Source of the DNA: Allolobophora icterica
Taxonomy: Eukaryota; Annelida; Clitellata; Crassiclitellata; Lumbricidae
Reading direction: 5' to 3'
Length of the DNA: 64,000 bases
NCBI GenBank assembly: GCA_963556255.1
Contig: OY744611.1
Span: 6,834,736-6,898,735, forward strand
The notes under the pieces were generated by a model, which was given only the letters and a program-made list of their open reading frames with translations, did not search any database and was not told where the DNA came from. A program made the position numbers and the translations under genes. Shown here piece after piece: positions 24,018 to 35,990 of the stretch (positions within the stretch are counted from its first letter, which is position 1; each line of letters starts with the position of its first letter).

Positions 24018-25503
24018 CTAAAATAAAATAGCTTAGTGCTATGATTATTGTCTTAGTTTCTTACATCAATTGCTGTAGGCCTATCTATGATAGCATCCCG
24101 AAATCTTTACATCGTTTACCGTTAGATTTTTTCCACAACATGATTCCAGGAACTAATCAACTTTTTGAAGTTTCGGATAGAAGTTTAAATCCGAAGATAC
24201 TTAAAATACAAGAGATTGCGAAAAAATAGTTTACAGAGGCGTTATATCTGCTATGAATAAGGCAGATAAAATAGTTTCACAACCTTACCGTTGTCTTAGA
24301 AGGTTGGCAATCATATTCTGTTTAAAATACAAAACAATGAGACACAGTTTTCAGAAAGTTTTTATTAAAGTTTACTATATATTCACATACATGCAAATTC
24401 TAGACTTCATATTAGTGACATTCTAAAGATTTTAGACAATGGTAAACTGACAAAATTTATTGGTTCCTGATGTCTGAAACAAGATAAACTATTACAAAGG
24501 CAACCAACAACAATTCAAAATTAAAGGTCGTGGTACCGAGTTGTGAGTATTTGCATGTTCGAAGTCTTTAATCCGAATATCTGATACAAAGCGCAGGCGA
24601 TTTTCTCAAACATTGTTCAGGCAACCTATCAGTCCATAAAGCTTTTGGAGCTCTACAAACATATTCATAAAGTTCCAGAATTCATATTAATGACACTACA
24701 GGTTTTTAGTCGATGACTCGATGTAAACGGAGAACATGATTGATTTCTAATGTAACAATTGGTACCCGATACGATAAGCTTAATAACCGCTGCTAACGAC
24801 AATCTCTATAATAATAACCCAGCATCGCCTGTCCGTTGTTAACAAACGGTAAAGAAATGTCTGGAATCTGTCTTATGCTGCCAACGCTGCCTTCATTTCG
24901 CGAACTGCATAACAAACGGCCGCTGCTGTTCCTCCCTCCCCTGTCATATACTCTGATTAGCTATGAGATAAACCCGGGAATGGGGTGCAGGGTGTGGATG
25001 CACTTGTACATAGGCATTGCCAGACAGACAGACAAACACAGTCACAAACAGACAAACGCCGTCATAATGACGGGCAAATACGCTAGTCTAACACATAAAG
25101 GTTCTGATATTGTTTCGATTAATTAGTTATATAGCGCAGGCTATCTATTGGGGGATAGATGAATGGTAATATTCTTGCATTAGATCTTGATAATACGCCT
25201 TTCGATACCCGCAAGCCTCCTCTTGGTCGAATCAGCCTTCAACTCTCTAGGGGTAGCAGTTAAATGAACGGGCGAGTAACAGGCTGCCAAGACGTGTGTT
25301 AAATAAGATCTTGATAATTGTACCATCGTGTTTAAATGTTTCAATGTTACTTACTGCGGAACCCTATTATTAAACCGAGTGATTACTATGGAGGCTGCTT
25401 AAATAGGTCACCCACAATTTCGGCTATTTCACATATGAATTTAAATAATTTATTGATAAAATAGGCCCCTTATCTTAAAATAATATAGCGATATACTGCT
25501 TTC
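24018..25503. other. Between genes A and B, no feature recognised
   Basis: The intergenic or intronic stretch just upstream of the F-box-like exon. An ATG followed by eight codons and a GTAAGG donor (24283-24314) has the wrong phase for that exon. No promoter element could be supported. Confidence 0.3.
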
Positions 25504-26620
25504 CAGTGTTATTTAACTTTCAGTTAACTTTTCAGTTTAAGCTATAGTTATAGTTTTGCTAAAATTTTCCAGTTTAGTTTTAGCGCTGCTGCTGTCGAAG
25601 TGCGAACTTACCATGTACACTCATGGGCAATTGCATTGACTGCAACAATGCTTGAAATAGCTGGAGTCTGTATCAGTCAAGTCATGAAACACAAATATTG
25701 CATGACATTGTATACGTAATGTATGGTTCAACTGCAATCACAAGATATCAAAATTTCATGTATTTGACCAAGAAAACACTACTCCAGACTGGCCGCCAGT
25801 TTCTCCGCCATTTTGTTTTATAGACATTTGAAGATATTGGCCGCCAGTTTGTCCGTCATTTTGTTTTCCGTCAGTGCTACATATGTGTCTTTAGTTCCAT
25901 CGCATTCCTTGACCCCGAAAATGTTAATTTATATTATAAAATCGTGTTTCCATCACACACATGACTTTACTTATAGCCATTCGAAGATAGTTGGCCGCCA
26001 TTTTGTTTTCTGATAGTGTTGCACATGAGTCTTTAGTTCCATCGCATTTCTTGACCCCGAAAATTTTAATTTAGACTCTAAAATCATGTTTACATCGCAT
26101 ACTCATAGCCATATGAACATACGGGCCACCATTTTGGTCGCCATTTTGTTTTACCATTCAACTGCTAAAAATCCAGCTTGCTAACCGCGATTTTTCGTTT
26201 TCAGCAGGGTCAAATTAGTCTAGAAACACTTAGTAGCAAATTGTTACATGATTTGCTTCTAACAAGGTCATTTTGAGATTCCAAGCCTTGTCTATTACCA
26301 ATAACGAGAAATCTGACAGAGAAAGAACTCAAACGGATGATTGCTTAAACGATGCTGCTTTCAGAAATGTGCACCGATCAGTATGTGCGCCGCTAACTGT
26401 TGCAGACATGTCTGCCACTCGGTCTGTGCGCCACACAAGAAAAATTAATTCAGTTTTCAACTTTGAAGATTAGTTTTAGTTGTAGTTTTGTACTTTTCAG
26501 TTTAGTTTTAGTTTCAGCTTTCAGAACTTTTCAGTTTTAGTTTTAGTTTCAGTTAACTAAATTAGAACTTTTCAGTTAACTTAAAGTTACTTTCAGTTTT
26601 AGTTAACTTAAATAACACTG
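25504..26620. mobile_element. Non-autonomous hAT element with perfect 8-bp TSD
   Basis: Termini CAGTGTTATTTAA (25504) and its complement ending at 26620, flanked on both sides by CTGCTTTC (25496-25503 and 26621-26628). The right subterminal region is an array of TTTTAGTTTCAG-type units; the left has the same kind of motif inverted. The interior has a 142-bp direct repeat (around 25855-26100, with GGCCGCCATTTTG and TTAGTTCCATCGCATT) and no transposase. Confidence 0.85.
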
Positions 26621-27830
26621 CTGCTTTCCTCTGATAGTTAGCACGCTCTGCCTAGTGACGAATTCCCCACATTGTTGATTGTTGGTGTGAAAAACTAAAG
26701 ATCCACAAGGAGTCCTTAAAGGGCTCCAATGAGCAACATCCGTGGAGATCCATCAAAAAGAGATGCCCCAGTATAATTTATGGAGAGCTCTTAAAAGGGC
26801 AGGTGGAGAGACTCAGAGAACATGGAGTACTCGAAAAGGGGTGAATTAGAACGTCCGACAGGCATGATTGACATGAACAGAGGATCGGATCATCATCGAC
26901 AGGCATGACAGGCACCACCAGCCAACAGCCCATGGCTACAAAGCAAACGACGCAGAAGCAGCCAGCGAGCCGAGAATAGAGAGCCGAACCAGAGAGGGAC
27001 GATCGCCAGCGGAAGACTGCACTGAACTCAAAGTCGATCCAATCTGGAGCAGAGCCAGGTCAAAAAGACAACCAATTTGGGCGTTGACCGCCGCAGTGAT
27101 CAATCCTCCAAGCAGCTCTAACGACTGGTCAAGCCATTCGAGAGGGCACTGCTTTAAAAAGGGTGTAGTTACGCCCACGCTATTGTGACAGGCATTCTGG
27201 CGGCCTACGAGCATTGATAATTATGGCTGTCGAACCTCTGCAGTAATAAATGCGTTAACGTCTTGACTCCGTTTTTTGTATTACGACTTCTGATAGACGA
27301 CGGAAGCTATAAACCGCGGGCAGTGCAGAAAAGAAGCCTAGTTACGTATCCTGATTGGGAGTTAGAAATAAGTCGCCTTCGGTTACCCCATAATAATATA
27401 TTTAAATAATGAAGAGTATGTTTGTTCCAAAGTGGTGCAAGAAACCATTCAACTGAGAGATGACCATAGGTTGATTAAATATGTTCGTCTATGATTACAA
27501 CTGGAAATATGCACATGTATAAAAATGCAATTGAAACATGAATATATCTAATGTAGGCCTACATTTAAAATTTATTCCAAATTAATAGCTCAAAATGGAT
27601 TAAAAGAACAAACCATTTTATGTTTATGTCCAACATAGATGGCTCGAAATTGGCCGAGAAAGAATACCAGTAATAAATATTCATATAGAAATTTAAAATA
27701 TAATATGTAGAATTTATAAGTATTTTTAGTTGCCGACGGAATAGTTCACCTGACTGAAGTGGAGCTAAATAGTCGTTTCAGTAAGACGGCGAAGTGAAAC
27801 CATCGTATTCCCACTACGTTGCAACAGTAC
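26621..27830. other. Non-coding stretch, nothing recognised
   Basis: A 92-codon minus-strand frame (26936-27214) has no recognisable motif. A fragment of the LINE family A 3' end (AGCTTTAGAAGTTTGGAGAT) starts at 27835. Confidence 0.3.
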
Positions 27831-27929
27831 GTTGAGCTTTAGAAGTTTGGAGATTACGTTTTCGACATTGCTTATTCCGATACAAACGCGCTCCTATAAA
27901 CTGTTTTTTCATCAGCATTTGCATATTTG

Positions 27930-29372
27930 CATATTTGCATACTTCCCCAATCTTGACACAAACCTCTGCCAAAACTACCGTCCAATCTCCAATCTATCAT
28001 TTCTCTCCAAAACCTTTCAACTTCTTCCCTATCTGGAACAATCTGGGCTACTACCTCCCTTTCAGTCAGGTTTTAGGGCTCACCACTCCACTGAAACTGC
28101 CCCCTTTCTTTGCTTTCTGAAATTTATTCAGCTGTTGATCGGTCCGAACTCACTCTTCTGGCGCTATATGATGTCTCCTCAGCCTTTGACATGGTTGACC
28201 ACACCATTCTTCTACAGCGCCTTGAGACCTCTTGCGGTCTGAAGGGTCCCCCTCTCCAGTGGTTCCGGTCATACCTGTCTGATCGCACTCAGGTGGTTAT
28301 CTCTGGTGAATCTAGAACTCTGTGGGTCCCAATTAAACTGAGTGTTCAGCAGGGCTCTGTTTTAGGCCCTCTCCTCTTTATTTTGTACACGGCTGGTATC
28401 CCCTCTCTCCTCCTCATCCATGGGGCTTCAGGCCATCTCTTTGCTGACGATGTCCAGGCTTATGTCCATGGGCCTCCTTCCTCTCAACTTCTTCTTGCTC
28501 ATCGCATCGAAGCTCTTTCTCATGATCTCCATACCTGGATGTCTTGCAATCGCCTCTCCCTCAACTCATCCAAAACCCAATTTATCTGGTTTGGCACTCC
28601 TCGGCAACTTCAAAAACTCGACTTTGCTGTGCTCTCTCAAAGGTTTCCGCTTTTCACTTTCTCGTCTAGCGTTCGTGATCTAGGAGTGACCCTTGACAAT
28701 TCTGTCACTTTTACTGAACACATTTCCAAAATCACTAGCACTTCCTATTTTCACCTAAGGCGCCTTAGAGCTATCCGTCGCTCTGTCTCATCAATTTTCA
28801 CTTCAATTGTCCATGCATTTGTCTGCTCTAGACTTGACTACTGCAATTCCCTCCTCATTGGTCTTCCCAAAGTCCGTCTTGCTCCTCTTCAGTCCGTTCT
28901 CAATGCTGCTGCTAGATGAATTGCCTGTCTTCCTCTATTCTCTCATATCAACACCTTTATGGCAGAAGAACTCCACTGGCTCCCGCTTTCTGCCCGCATC
29001 CAATTTAAGGTCTTCATCCTTGTCTCTAAGGCTCAACTTGGTTTCTCTCCGAAATATTTATTTGATTTAATTCATCGCCCTCACTCTGCTGATTCTCTTC
29101 GTCCTCTTCGTTCCTCTGACCGTTTGGACCTCCTCGTTCCCCGTGTCAGGACTTCTCTGGCTCAATCTAGGTATTTTGCTTCCGTTGGCCCTGCTCTTTG
29201 GAATGAGCTGCCTCCGTTCGTTCGTTCTTCTATTCTCTCAGGTAAAGTCGCATCCTCTTTTACCTTTCTTAAAAGTTTTTTTTTCTCGCTGGGTCTCTCG
29301 CACTGGCAGCGCTTCTGAATGGCCCTCCAGCTAGAAGCGCTTTATAAATATCCGAATACAATACAATACAAT
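27930..29372 (+). mobile_element. LINE family E, best-preserved RT copy
   Basis: Starts at the RT block CQNYRPISNLSFLSKTF. Then come [50 protein letters not shown] (FADD in place of YADD) and LHTWMSCNRLSLNSSKTQFI. It ends with ELHWLPLSARIQFKVFILV and SVGPALWNELPPF. The long frame 28110-28919 ends at one stop before ELHWLP, and the frame shifts near 28110. The tail is (ATACA)n. The endonuclease is missing (5' truncation). The RT palm is almost intact, so it is the youngest LINE E copy here. It lies between the last exon of gene B and gene A. Confidence 0.88.
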
Positions 29373-29569
29373 CATTAGAAGAACTATGTTCACAATGTTG
29401 AGCCAATCCAGACGGAATACTTATAGGATTGTTGAGAATGTGATGTTCCTGAGACATTTGTAGTTGGACTTACTTGAGAAGTTTTCTTAGTCATATGATG
29501 CGGAGTGTGCCAATTATTTCTCGTCTTAGGTGTGTTTTGTTTGAGGGACTGAATTAACGGATAACTCGT

Positions 29570-29575
29570 TTTATT
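29570..29575 (-). terminator. Poly(A) signal of gene B
   Basis: AATAAA on the minus strand, 42 bases past the stop of the terminal exon, at the position equivalent to that in gene A. Confidence 0.55.
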
Positions 29576-29616
29576 ACTGTGATTTCTTTACATTACAGTG
29601 CAAATAATCCTATAAA

Positions 29617-30029
29617 TTACAGCATACGCGATGTTATTAATTGAATTGAACGCAATTTCTGACCTCTGAAATACCATAGAATCTTTTTGAATTCTTCATC
29701 GCAAACCGTTAGTGTTGTCACTGCTATTTTCTGTAATCGAGTCAGTAAGTTATTATACCACAGCTCAACGGAATCTTTGAGTCGTCCTGTTGTCAGCGAC
29801 TCTTGGAGTTCTTGTAATTCTTCGATAGTCTTACAGTATATGTAGATAACAATGATTTGGGTTATCGTAATAGTAATTACTTTGTGTGGAGGAAGTTCAT
29901 ATAGGCAGTCTATACTACTTGGTTCATCAATTGCCCTGTTGGTGAGAAACTTTGCTATCATTGTAAAAATTTCGTCTTTTGTCTCGGTGACGTTCTCCCA
30001 GTCTAGATGAGCTTCTAGTCTCACAACAA
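29617..30029 (-). CDS. Gene B terminal exon, TRADD-N-like domain
   Basis: Paralogue of the exon at 1440-1846. The acceptor is ATTTGTAG, entry is phase 1, and there are 137 codons to a stop at 29617-29619. It contains QIIVIYIYCKTIEELQELQE, then GRLKDSVELWYNN and VTTLTVCDEEFKKILWYFRG. The central 'I.IYCKT.EEL.EL' followed by a short 'GRL' and an acidic strand is the TRADD-N-like pattern in its clearest form here. AATAAA follows 42 bases past the stop. A potential internal donor (GAG/GTCAGA) sits at the same place as in gene A. The N-terminal third differs more between the copies than the C-terminal half. Confidence 0.62.
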
Positions 30030-30180
30030 CTACAAATATAAAAGTTATGCCAATGTAGAAAGGCAAATAACGGGCAGATGATCTTTATAAATTATATGAG
30101 AGCATGATATGAGCAATGACTTCTGCCTAATCAGATTAGAAAATATAATATCAATAGAAGGTACTGTGGCGAACTTACAC

Positions 30181-30396
30181 TTCCCTGTACCTCACTTCTT
30201 GAGTTAGTGTGGCGGAAATGCTACTCCTCTCTCGCCGGGGTATATCTCTATACCGTATACTTCCAAGGCCAGCCGAGTGGTTAAGAAGGCCCTGGACGTA
30301 TGTGCGTAGATAAGGCCTCCGATGTCGTCGAAGGACTTCACGAGTTACCCGCAACTGATCGACAGCAAATCATAAGACCGAATAACGATTGAAGAC
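30181..30396 (+). other. Segment with tRNA-like A box
   Basis: GCCAGCCGAGTGGTTAAG (30268-30285) matches the A box and D arm of tRNA-Leu or tRNA-Ser. No matching B box, T arm or acceptor stem was found within tRNA distance, so this is at most the head of a tRNA-derived element. Confidence 0.3.
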
Positions 30397-30522
30397 TTGT
30401 ATTATATCCACGATAATCAACGCAATAATCGATATTTCCAATTGAAACAGAAACACTGGTTGTATTATATCCACGATAATCAACGCAATAATCGATATTT
30501 CCAATTGAAACAGAAACACTGG
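30397..30522. repeat. 63-bp tandem duplication
   Basis: Two identical units starting TTGTATTATATCCACGATAA, spaced by 63 bases. 'TATATCCACG' recurs in the adjacent 155-bp repeat. Confidence 0.85.
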
Positions 30523-30630
30523 TCGTGACTAGAAATTATATCCATATATTCCACAGAACGATCGCTTTACAACTCGTAATGCAATCAAATACCGCAAGAA
30601 ATATCTCAACGACGACTAATCACCTGCTTC

Positions 30631-31098
30631 TATATCCACGTATACTCCAAAGATGCGCCACAGTCGGATTCGAACTGTCGCCGCTCGCAATTTCGGACTC
30701 TCTACTATCTCACTGACTCTCTCTCTCTCTCTCTCGAGGACTGACGACGACTGCGCTTCTCTCGGCAACTCACTGCGATCGACTGTCTATATCCACGTAT
30801 ACTCCAAAGATGCGCCACAGTCGGATTCGAACTGTCGCCGCTCGCAATTTCGGACTCTCTACTCTCTCACTGACTCTCTCTCCCTCTTCCGAGGACTGAC
30901 GACGACTGCGCTTCTCTCGGCAACTCACTGCGATCGACTGTCTATATCCACGTATACTCCAAAGATGCGCCACAGTCGGATTCGAACTGTCGCCGCTCGC
31001 AATTTCGGACTCTCTACTCTCTCACTGACTCTCTCCCTCTTCCGAGGACTGACGACGACTGCGCTTCTCTCGGCAACTCACTGCGATCGACTGTCCGA
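30631..31098. repeat. 155-bp tandem repeat, three units
   Basis: Units begin TATATCCACGTATACTCCAA at 30631, 30788 and 30943 (spacing 157 and 155). Each holds CAGTCGGATTCGAACTGTCG, a hairpin loop that reads as a tRNA B-box-like GTTCGAATCC on the minus strand. The frame across it is a repeat artefact. Confidence 0.85.
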
Positions 31099-31176
31099 CT
31101 GTCTTCTTCGGATGTCTGCCGGCAACTGTCTTCTGACTGTGCGATTCGGTCGCCTTTTATACTTTTCAGAGGGGCC

Positions 31177-32640
31177 CCAGCGCGCGAAAACCCCCCCCCT
31201 CCGGGAGTTCATCGTAGGCCACCAGGTCGCATCGACCAAGTCCCCGGCGGGCATCAGTGCCCCAGGGACAAGCAAAAGGCTAGAGGTTCCTGCTAGAATT
31301 GCGCGCCTCAGACGCTACCCCCCTCCTTGAGTCCGTCAAGTACTAGGCCGCATCGGCCATGTCTTCGGTGGAGGCATCAGTGCTTCAGGGACAAGCAAAA
31401 GGCTATAGGCCCCTGCTGGGATTGCGCGCCTCAGACGCTACCCCCCCTCCTTGAGTCCGTCAAAGCACTAGGCCACATCGGCCAAGTCTTCGGCTAGGCA
31501 TCAGTGCCTCAGGGACAAGCTAAAGAGCGTCGAGGTCCCCCCTTAAAGTCATCGAAGGGACTAGGCCACATCGGCCAAGTCTTCGGCTAGGCATCAGTGC
31601 CTCAGGGACAAGCTAAAGAGCGTCGAGGTCCCCCCTTAAAGTCATCGAAGGGACTAGGCCGCATCGGCCAAGCCTTCGGCTAGGCATCAGTGCCTCAGGG
31701 ACAAGCGAAAGAGCGTCGAGGTCCCCCCTTAAAGTCATCGAAGGGACTAGGCCACATCGGCCAAGTCTTCGGCTAGGCATCAGTGCCTCAGGGACAAGCT
31801 AAAGAGCGTCGAGGTCCCCCCTTAAAGTCATCGAAGGGACTAGGCCACATCGGCCAAGTCTTCGGCTAGGCATCAGTGCCTCAGGGACAAGCTAAAGAGC
31901 GTCGAGGTCCCCCCTTAAAGTCATCGAAGGGACTAGGCCACATCGGCCATGTCTTCGGCTAGGCATCAGTGCCTCAGGGACAAGCTAAAGAGCGTCGAGG
32001 TCCCCCCTTAAAGTCATCGAAGGGACTAGGCCGCATCGGCCAAGCCTTCGGCTAGGCATCAGTGCCTCAGGGACAAGCAAAAGGCTAGAGGTCCCTGCTG
32101 GAATGCGCGCCTCAGACGCTACCCCCCTCCTTGAGTCCGTCAAAGCACTAGGCCACATCGGCCAAGTCTTCGGCTGGGGATCAGTGCCTCAGGGACAAGC
32201 AAAAGGCTATAGGTCCCTGCTAGGATGCGCGCCTCATTCTTACCCCCCCTCCTTGAGTCCGTCAAAGCACTAGGCCACATCGGCCAAGTCTTCGGCTGGG
32301 GATCAGTGCCTCAGGGACAAGCAAAAGGCTATAGGTCCCTGCTAGGATGCGCGCCTCAGTCGCTACCCCCCCCTCCTTGAGTCCGTCAAAGCACTAGGCC
32401 GCATCGGCCATGTCTTCGGCTGGGCATCAGTGCCCCAGGGAGAAGCGAAAGGCTATAGGCCCCTGCTGGGATTGCGCGCCTCAGACGCTACCCCCCCTCC
32501 TTGAGTCCGTCAAAGCACTAGGCCACATCGGCCAAGTCTTCGGCTGGGCATCAGTGCCCCAGGGAGAAGCGAAAGGGCGTCGAGGTCCCCCTTTCCCTTG
32601 AATTAGTTGAATTAAATTTTCACTGTATCAGGGTCAGCGA
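31177..32640. repeat. 93/124-bp composite satellite
   Basis: A shared core (ACTAGGCCACATCGGCCAAG, TCTTCGGCTAGGCATCAGTG, CCTCAGGGACAAGC) repeats with two spacings. GGCC anchors at 31471, 31564, 31657, 31750, 31843, 31936 and 32029 are exactly 93 apart. Those at 31217, 31345, 31471 and from 32029 on (32151, 32273, 32397, 32521) are 122-128 apart. The short form has a GAGCGTCGAGGTCCCCCCTT spacer; the long form has a GCGCGCCTCAGACGCTACCC spacer. Non-coding. Confidence 0.92.
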
Positions 32641-32769
32641 CGGAGGCCGATCCCCCCCCCCCCCAATTTCGCTACATCACGACTTTTTGTATATTCGTTT
32701 AATATAAATTCAAACTGACAAACCGCAGACGATTACACGTGGAAAGAAATGCTGTTATAATAATATAAT

Positions 32770-35240
32770 ATAAAGATGTTAACGAGCCTGAGCATGAGCG
32801 ATTTGTGGGTTCTTAAGCAGGTTTCTATAAAGCACCCTAGGTATGTAGTTAGAGTCGTCTTTTTCGGGTAACACATAATCGTGGGTTCTAGGGCGAAGAT
32901 TATAATTCCGCTTGATGGTTGGCGGAAACAAGTTCCACAGAACATGATATGCGTTCCATTTGACTGCTAACAGTAGTCTGTCCTCGGCTTCTCCGACCAT
33001 CACAGAGATGTCCGGCGCATTCGCGGGCAGGTATCCCACTCGACGAGTTCTCTGCAGGAACCGATCAAGTCGGCTCCTGTCGTCGGCTTTGGTGAAGCCC
33101 CACCAGGCTTTTGTTGCGTAAAGACGACGGGCAACGGTCGTTGCTCTGGCCTCATAATTCAGCACCGTATCGGGGAGGCCGTGTGACCTCAGGACACGAA
33201 GAACATATAAGGATCGAGATCAGGCCTCATATATTCCAGCGACGTGTGTTGAGGCGCTCAGATTGTCTCGGGCCGGTACCCCCAAGATGGTCATTGTTGC
33301 GACGCGTGTTACTTCGGCGAGGGCCGGAGGGACTTCATTGAGGGGGCGGCGGTGGATCACCATCTCACGGGATTTGGAAACATTTAGGCGCAGATTGTTA
33401 CAGGCAGCCCATTTCGAGATGTGGTACAGTTCTATTTGGACGCCGTCTCTACTCGATGCGCCGACGATCAGGTAGGTATCGTCGGCGTATTTGACGATTT
33501 TATGCCTACGGCCTACAGGTTGGTGGAGGTCTGAGGCGGTGACGTCATAGGCAGTGGGGCCAAATCCAGAGCCCTGAACAACACTGATGCTGGCTGCGCT
33601 CGATATCCGCCCGGCGTATCGCGTCACAGGCTTCCGGTCTCTGAGAAAGTTGACAAGCCAATTATAGATCTCATCTGGTATGTAAAGGCCGGAAAGCTTG
33701 GTGGCAAGCGTGGAGTGGCGGACGGTATCAAAGGCTTTGGTGAAGTCCAGCGATATGAGGGCTACGTAGCGATTGGCCGCCAGGAGAGAAGTAGTGTGAT
33801 GGAAGATGGAGACGAGCGCTGCTGTTGTGGATCCGGTAAGCCGGAAGGCATACTGATCACTGAGTAGCTGGTACATGGGAGGCTGTGTAAATGTCGGGTA
33901 TATGTGCGCTTTAACTATTTCGCGCTCCAGTAGCAGACAACAGGACTGGCAAGATGGAAATAGGCCTGAAGTCCGACGGAGCTCTTGGTTGGTCAATCTT
34001 GGCGATTGGATGGATAATCGCTGTCTTCCACTAACTGGGGACACAGGAGTCTGCAAGCGAGAGATTGATGAGGTGCGATGGAGCCGCCGAATAGTCAGGG
34101 GCAGTTAGCCTCAAGAACCACGCGAACAATCCGTCGTCCCCATCGGCGGTATGATGAAGGTGGTCGAGAACATGAAAAATTCGTCGCTCGGAAGTGAAGG
34201 GCTGGGCGGCCGACGCAGTCGCTTTGTAAAGTGGGGCTCGTAACCTCCGTCGGTAGAGACGCCCGAGTAGTGGCTATTGAAGTCCTCAGCGCTGATGTCC
34301 GCGCAGGCGCCGGGAGTCGCCTTGCCCTTAGCAACAGTTCCGACCCGCTGCCACAGATCGCGCAGGCCATATCGCGGGTCCACATCACGCAGGTGGCCCT
34401 CTGTCACTCGTTTGATGGCAAGACCCATTCGCCGTGCGAATGCAGGTGTCTCCTCCACTCTTCCGGCCCTCATGAGGCGGTTCTCATTTCTCAAGAATAG
34501 CTTGATGGCTGGCGTGAAAAATATACTGGTCGGAGGAGGTCATGGTGACAAATCGAAGGGAATGAATCGCTTCAAGCCTGTCTCTTGCGTCTTTGTAGAA
34601 TAAGTCCCAAGCACCTTGTGTTTCAGGGGACTCAAATATGGAGGAGAGGTCAGCTGAGGGAGACCATGCAATAGGGCTGCAATCCGCTGCATGCTGCTGA
34701 AGAGACCGCCTCCTGAATGCGACGCGTGTGTGACACTGACCCTTGCTCCTGCAAGTCACCCGGAATAGCCACGATCGCTCGATGGTCGGTGGTTACAGCC
34801 AAGGTCAGGACCATAACCGTAGCGAGGCACTGCTCTGAGACAGATAGCCAGTCGAGGACCGCATCGCCCCTGGTCGGTTGATGGACAAGAGGAACCAGCC
34901 CCGTGACCTCGACAACCCGGCCATCCTCAAGCTGAATGAGGTCGCCACCCAAGATAAGCAGCGCCCCGGTTCGGTTCGGTCCAACTCTTCAGCGGTCTGC
35001 TCAAGCCTCCCCAGCAGGAGGTCGATTTCGTACATGGGTCGGGCGGGTGATACAGTTTTTCGATGAACAAACCTCTCCCAGGAATCTCGACCGTGACCCA
35101 CATCAGTTCTAGCAGGCGGTCATCGCCGCCCACCACCATCTCTGCCGCGGGATAGCTATCCGTGACGAGGACAGCAACGCCGCCCTCCCGCCCAGCAACG
35201 CGGTCGCGTCGGAAGAGTTGATACATCTCATTGCCTTAAA
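32770..35240 (-). mobile_element. LINE G, near-complete endonuclease-RT element
   Basis: Minus strand. The endonuclease region starts MYQLFRRDRVAGREGGVAVL ('R.R.GGGVA.LV'), with LIQLEDGRVVEVTGL then LTLAVTTDHRAIVAI. RT follows at 34056-33220: LISLDFTKAFDTVRHSTLAT, GSGFGPTAYDVTASDL and KIVKYADDTYLIVGAS (YADD), then NNLRLNVSKSREMVI. The C-terminal tail (33165-32779) has TKADDRSRLDRFLQRTRR and LPEKDDSNYIPRVLYR. Several frameshifts and stops are present. It lies in the gene B intron between the second CARD and TRADD-N exons, with no counterpart in gene A. Placed in the Jockey/CR1-related superfamily; the clade is uncertain. Confidence 0.85.
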
Positions 35241-35394
35241 ACACGCAGCAAGCGTCCCGGAACAATGTGTTTTGAAGGAGGCGCTATATAATATGACACA
35301 TGCAATATTCAAATGAGCGCTATCAGTGGAACAGTAACATAATATCAAAGACTGCGAATGAAATTGCTGCGTTGAGAAACTTGGCATTTTTATC

Positions 35395-35990
35395 CTAAAC
35401 TTGATTGAAGGTTGTTACAGGATGACAGATCTGTCACTGTCCTTTTCACTCCCTGTACATTCCTCTCCAGTCAGTCTATCGTAAATACCATTTAACTGAA
35501 ACTGCTCTGCTTGTACATGCAATGCAAATTGAGTCTTCTGTATGCTTCAATGCAAGATGAAAAACACTTAAAGAAAAAACAGCGTTATTCATTGGTGCCG
35601 TCTATGATTATATAATCCGTTTTAAGAAAAAGACTTGTCTGCTGTCTTTTAAACTGTCGAACTGCTTTATTGGCGTGATCTTAATATGAAATGCTCACAA
35701 ACCACCAACAGGCTACTAGTACTACGAAAGTGGTCCACAGTTGACCTTTTCATCGTCGCCTTCAATGCCCCATCCATTCATCGCGTCTCACTCCGTCCAT
35801 CCTCCAGATCCACAGAAAAGTTTGTATTTTAAGTGTATGATATTCAAAATATCAGAATAAAACTATTGGAGCGAACATTTTTGAATAAGAGGTCACCTCA
35901 TATATTTCGTTATCTGAAGCTATTATTCAAGAAAGACGCTGCTGTCATAAAGACGTGTTGAACAGCGGGAAATAACTCCAAGGATTTGGC
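35395..35990 (+). repeat. LINE-like remnant, gene B copy
   Basis: Counterpart of 13295-13925, diverged by substitutions and small indels; present before the duplication. Confidence 0.45.

Larger units (their letters stand above)
29490..30170. repeat. Duplicated block around the TRADD-N exon
   Basis: Matches 1290-2020 on both sides of the exon: 'GAGGGACTGAATTA' downstream of the gene end and 'ATGAGAGCATGAT' on the intron side. Part of the same gene duplication. Confidence 0.7.

Noticed and set aside
24283..24314. First coding exon of gene A (ATG plus eight codons and donor)
   Set aside because: Ends in phase 2, while the F-box-like exon needs phase 0; no counterpart in gene B.
26936..27214. 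92-codon minus-strand frame
   Set aside because: No motif, no splice or start context, no conservation visible in the window.
30268..30345. tRNA-Leu/Ser gene
   Set aside because: Only the A box and D arm match; no T arm or paired acceptor stem.
30653..31330. 225-codon frame with three near-identical repeats
   Set aside because: Unit lengths 155 and 157 are not multiples of three yet the frame is open by composition; it follows the tandem DNA repeat and has no protein motif.
31177..32640. CRISPR-like regular spacing
   Set aside because: Units are repeated over their full length with no unique spacers, and the genome is eukaryotic.
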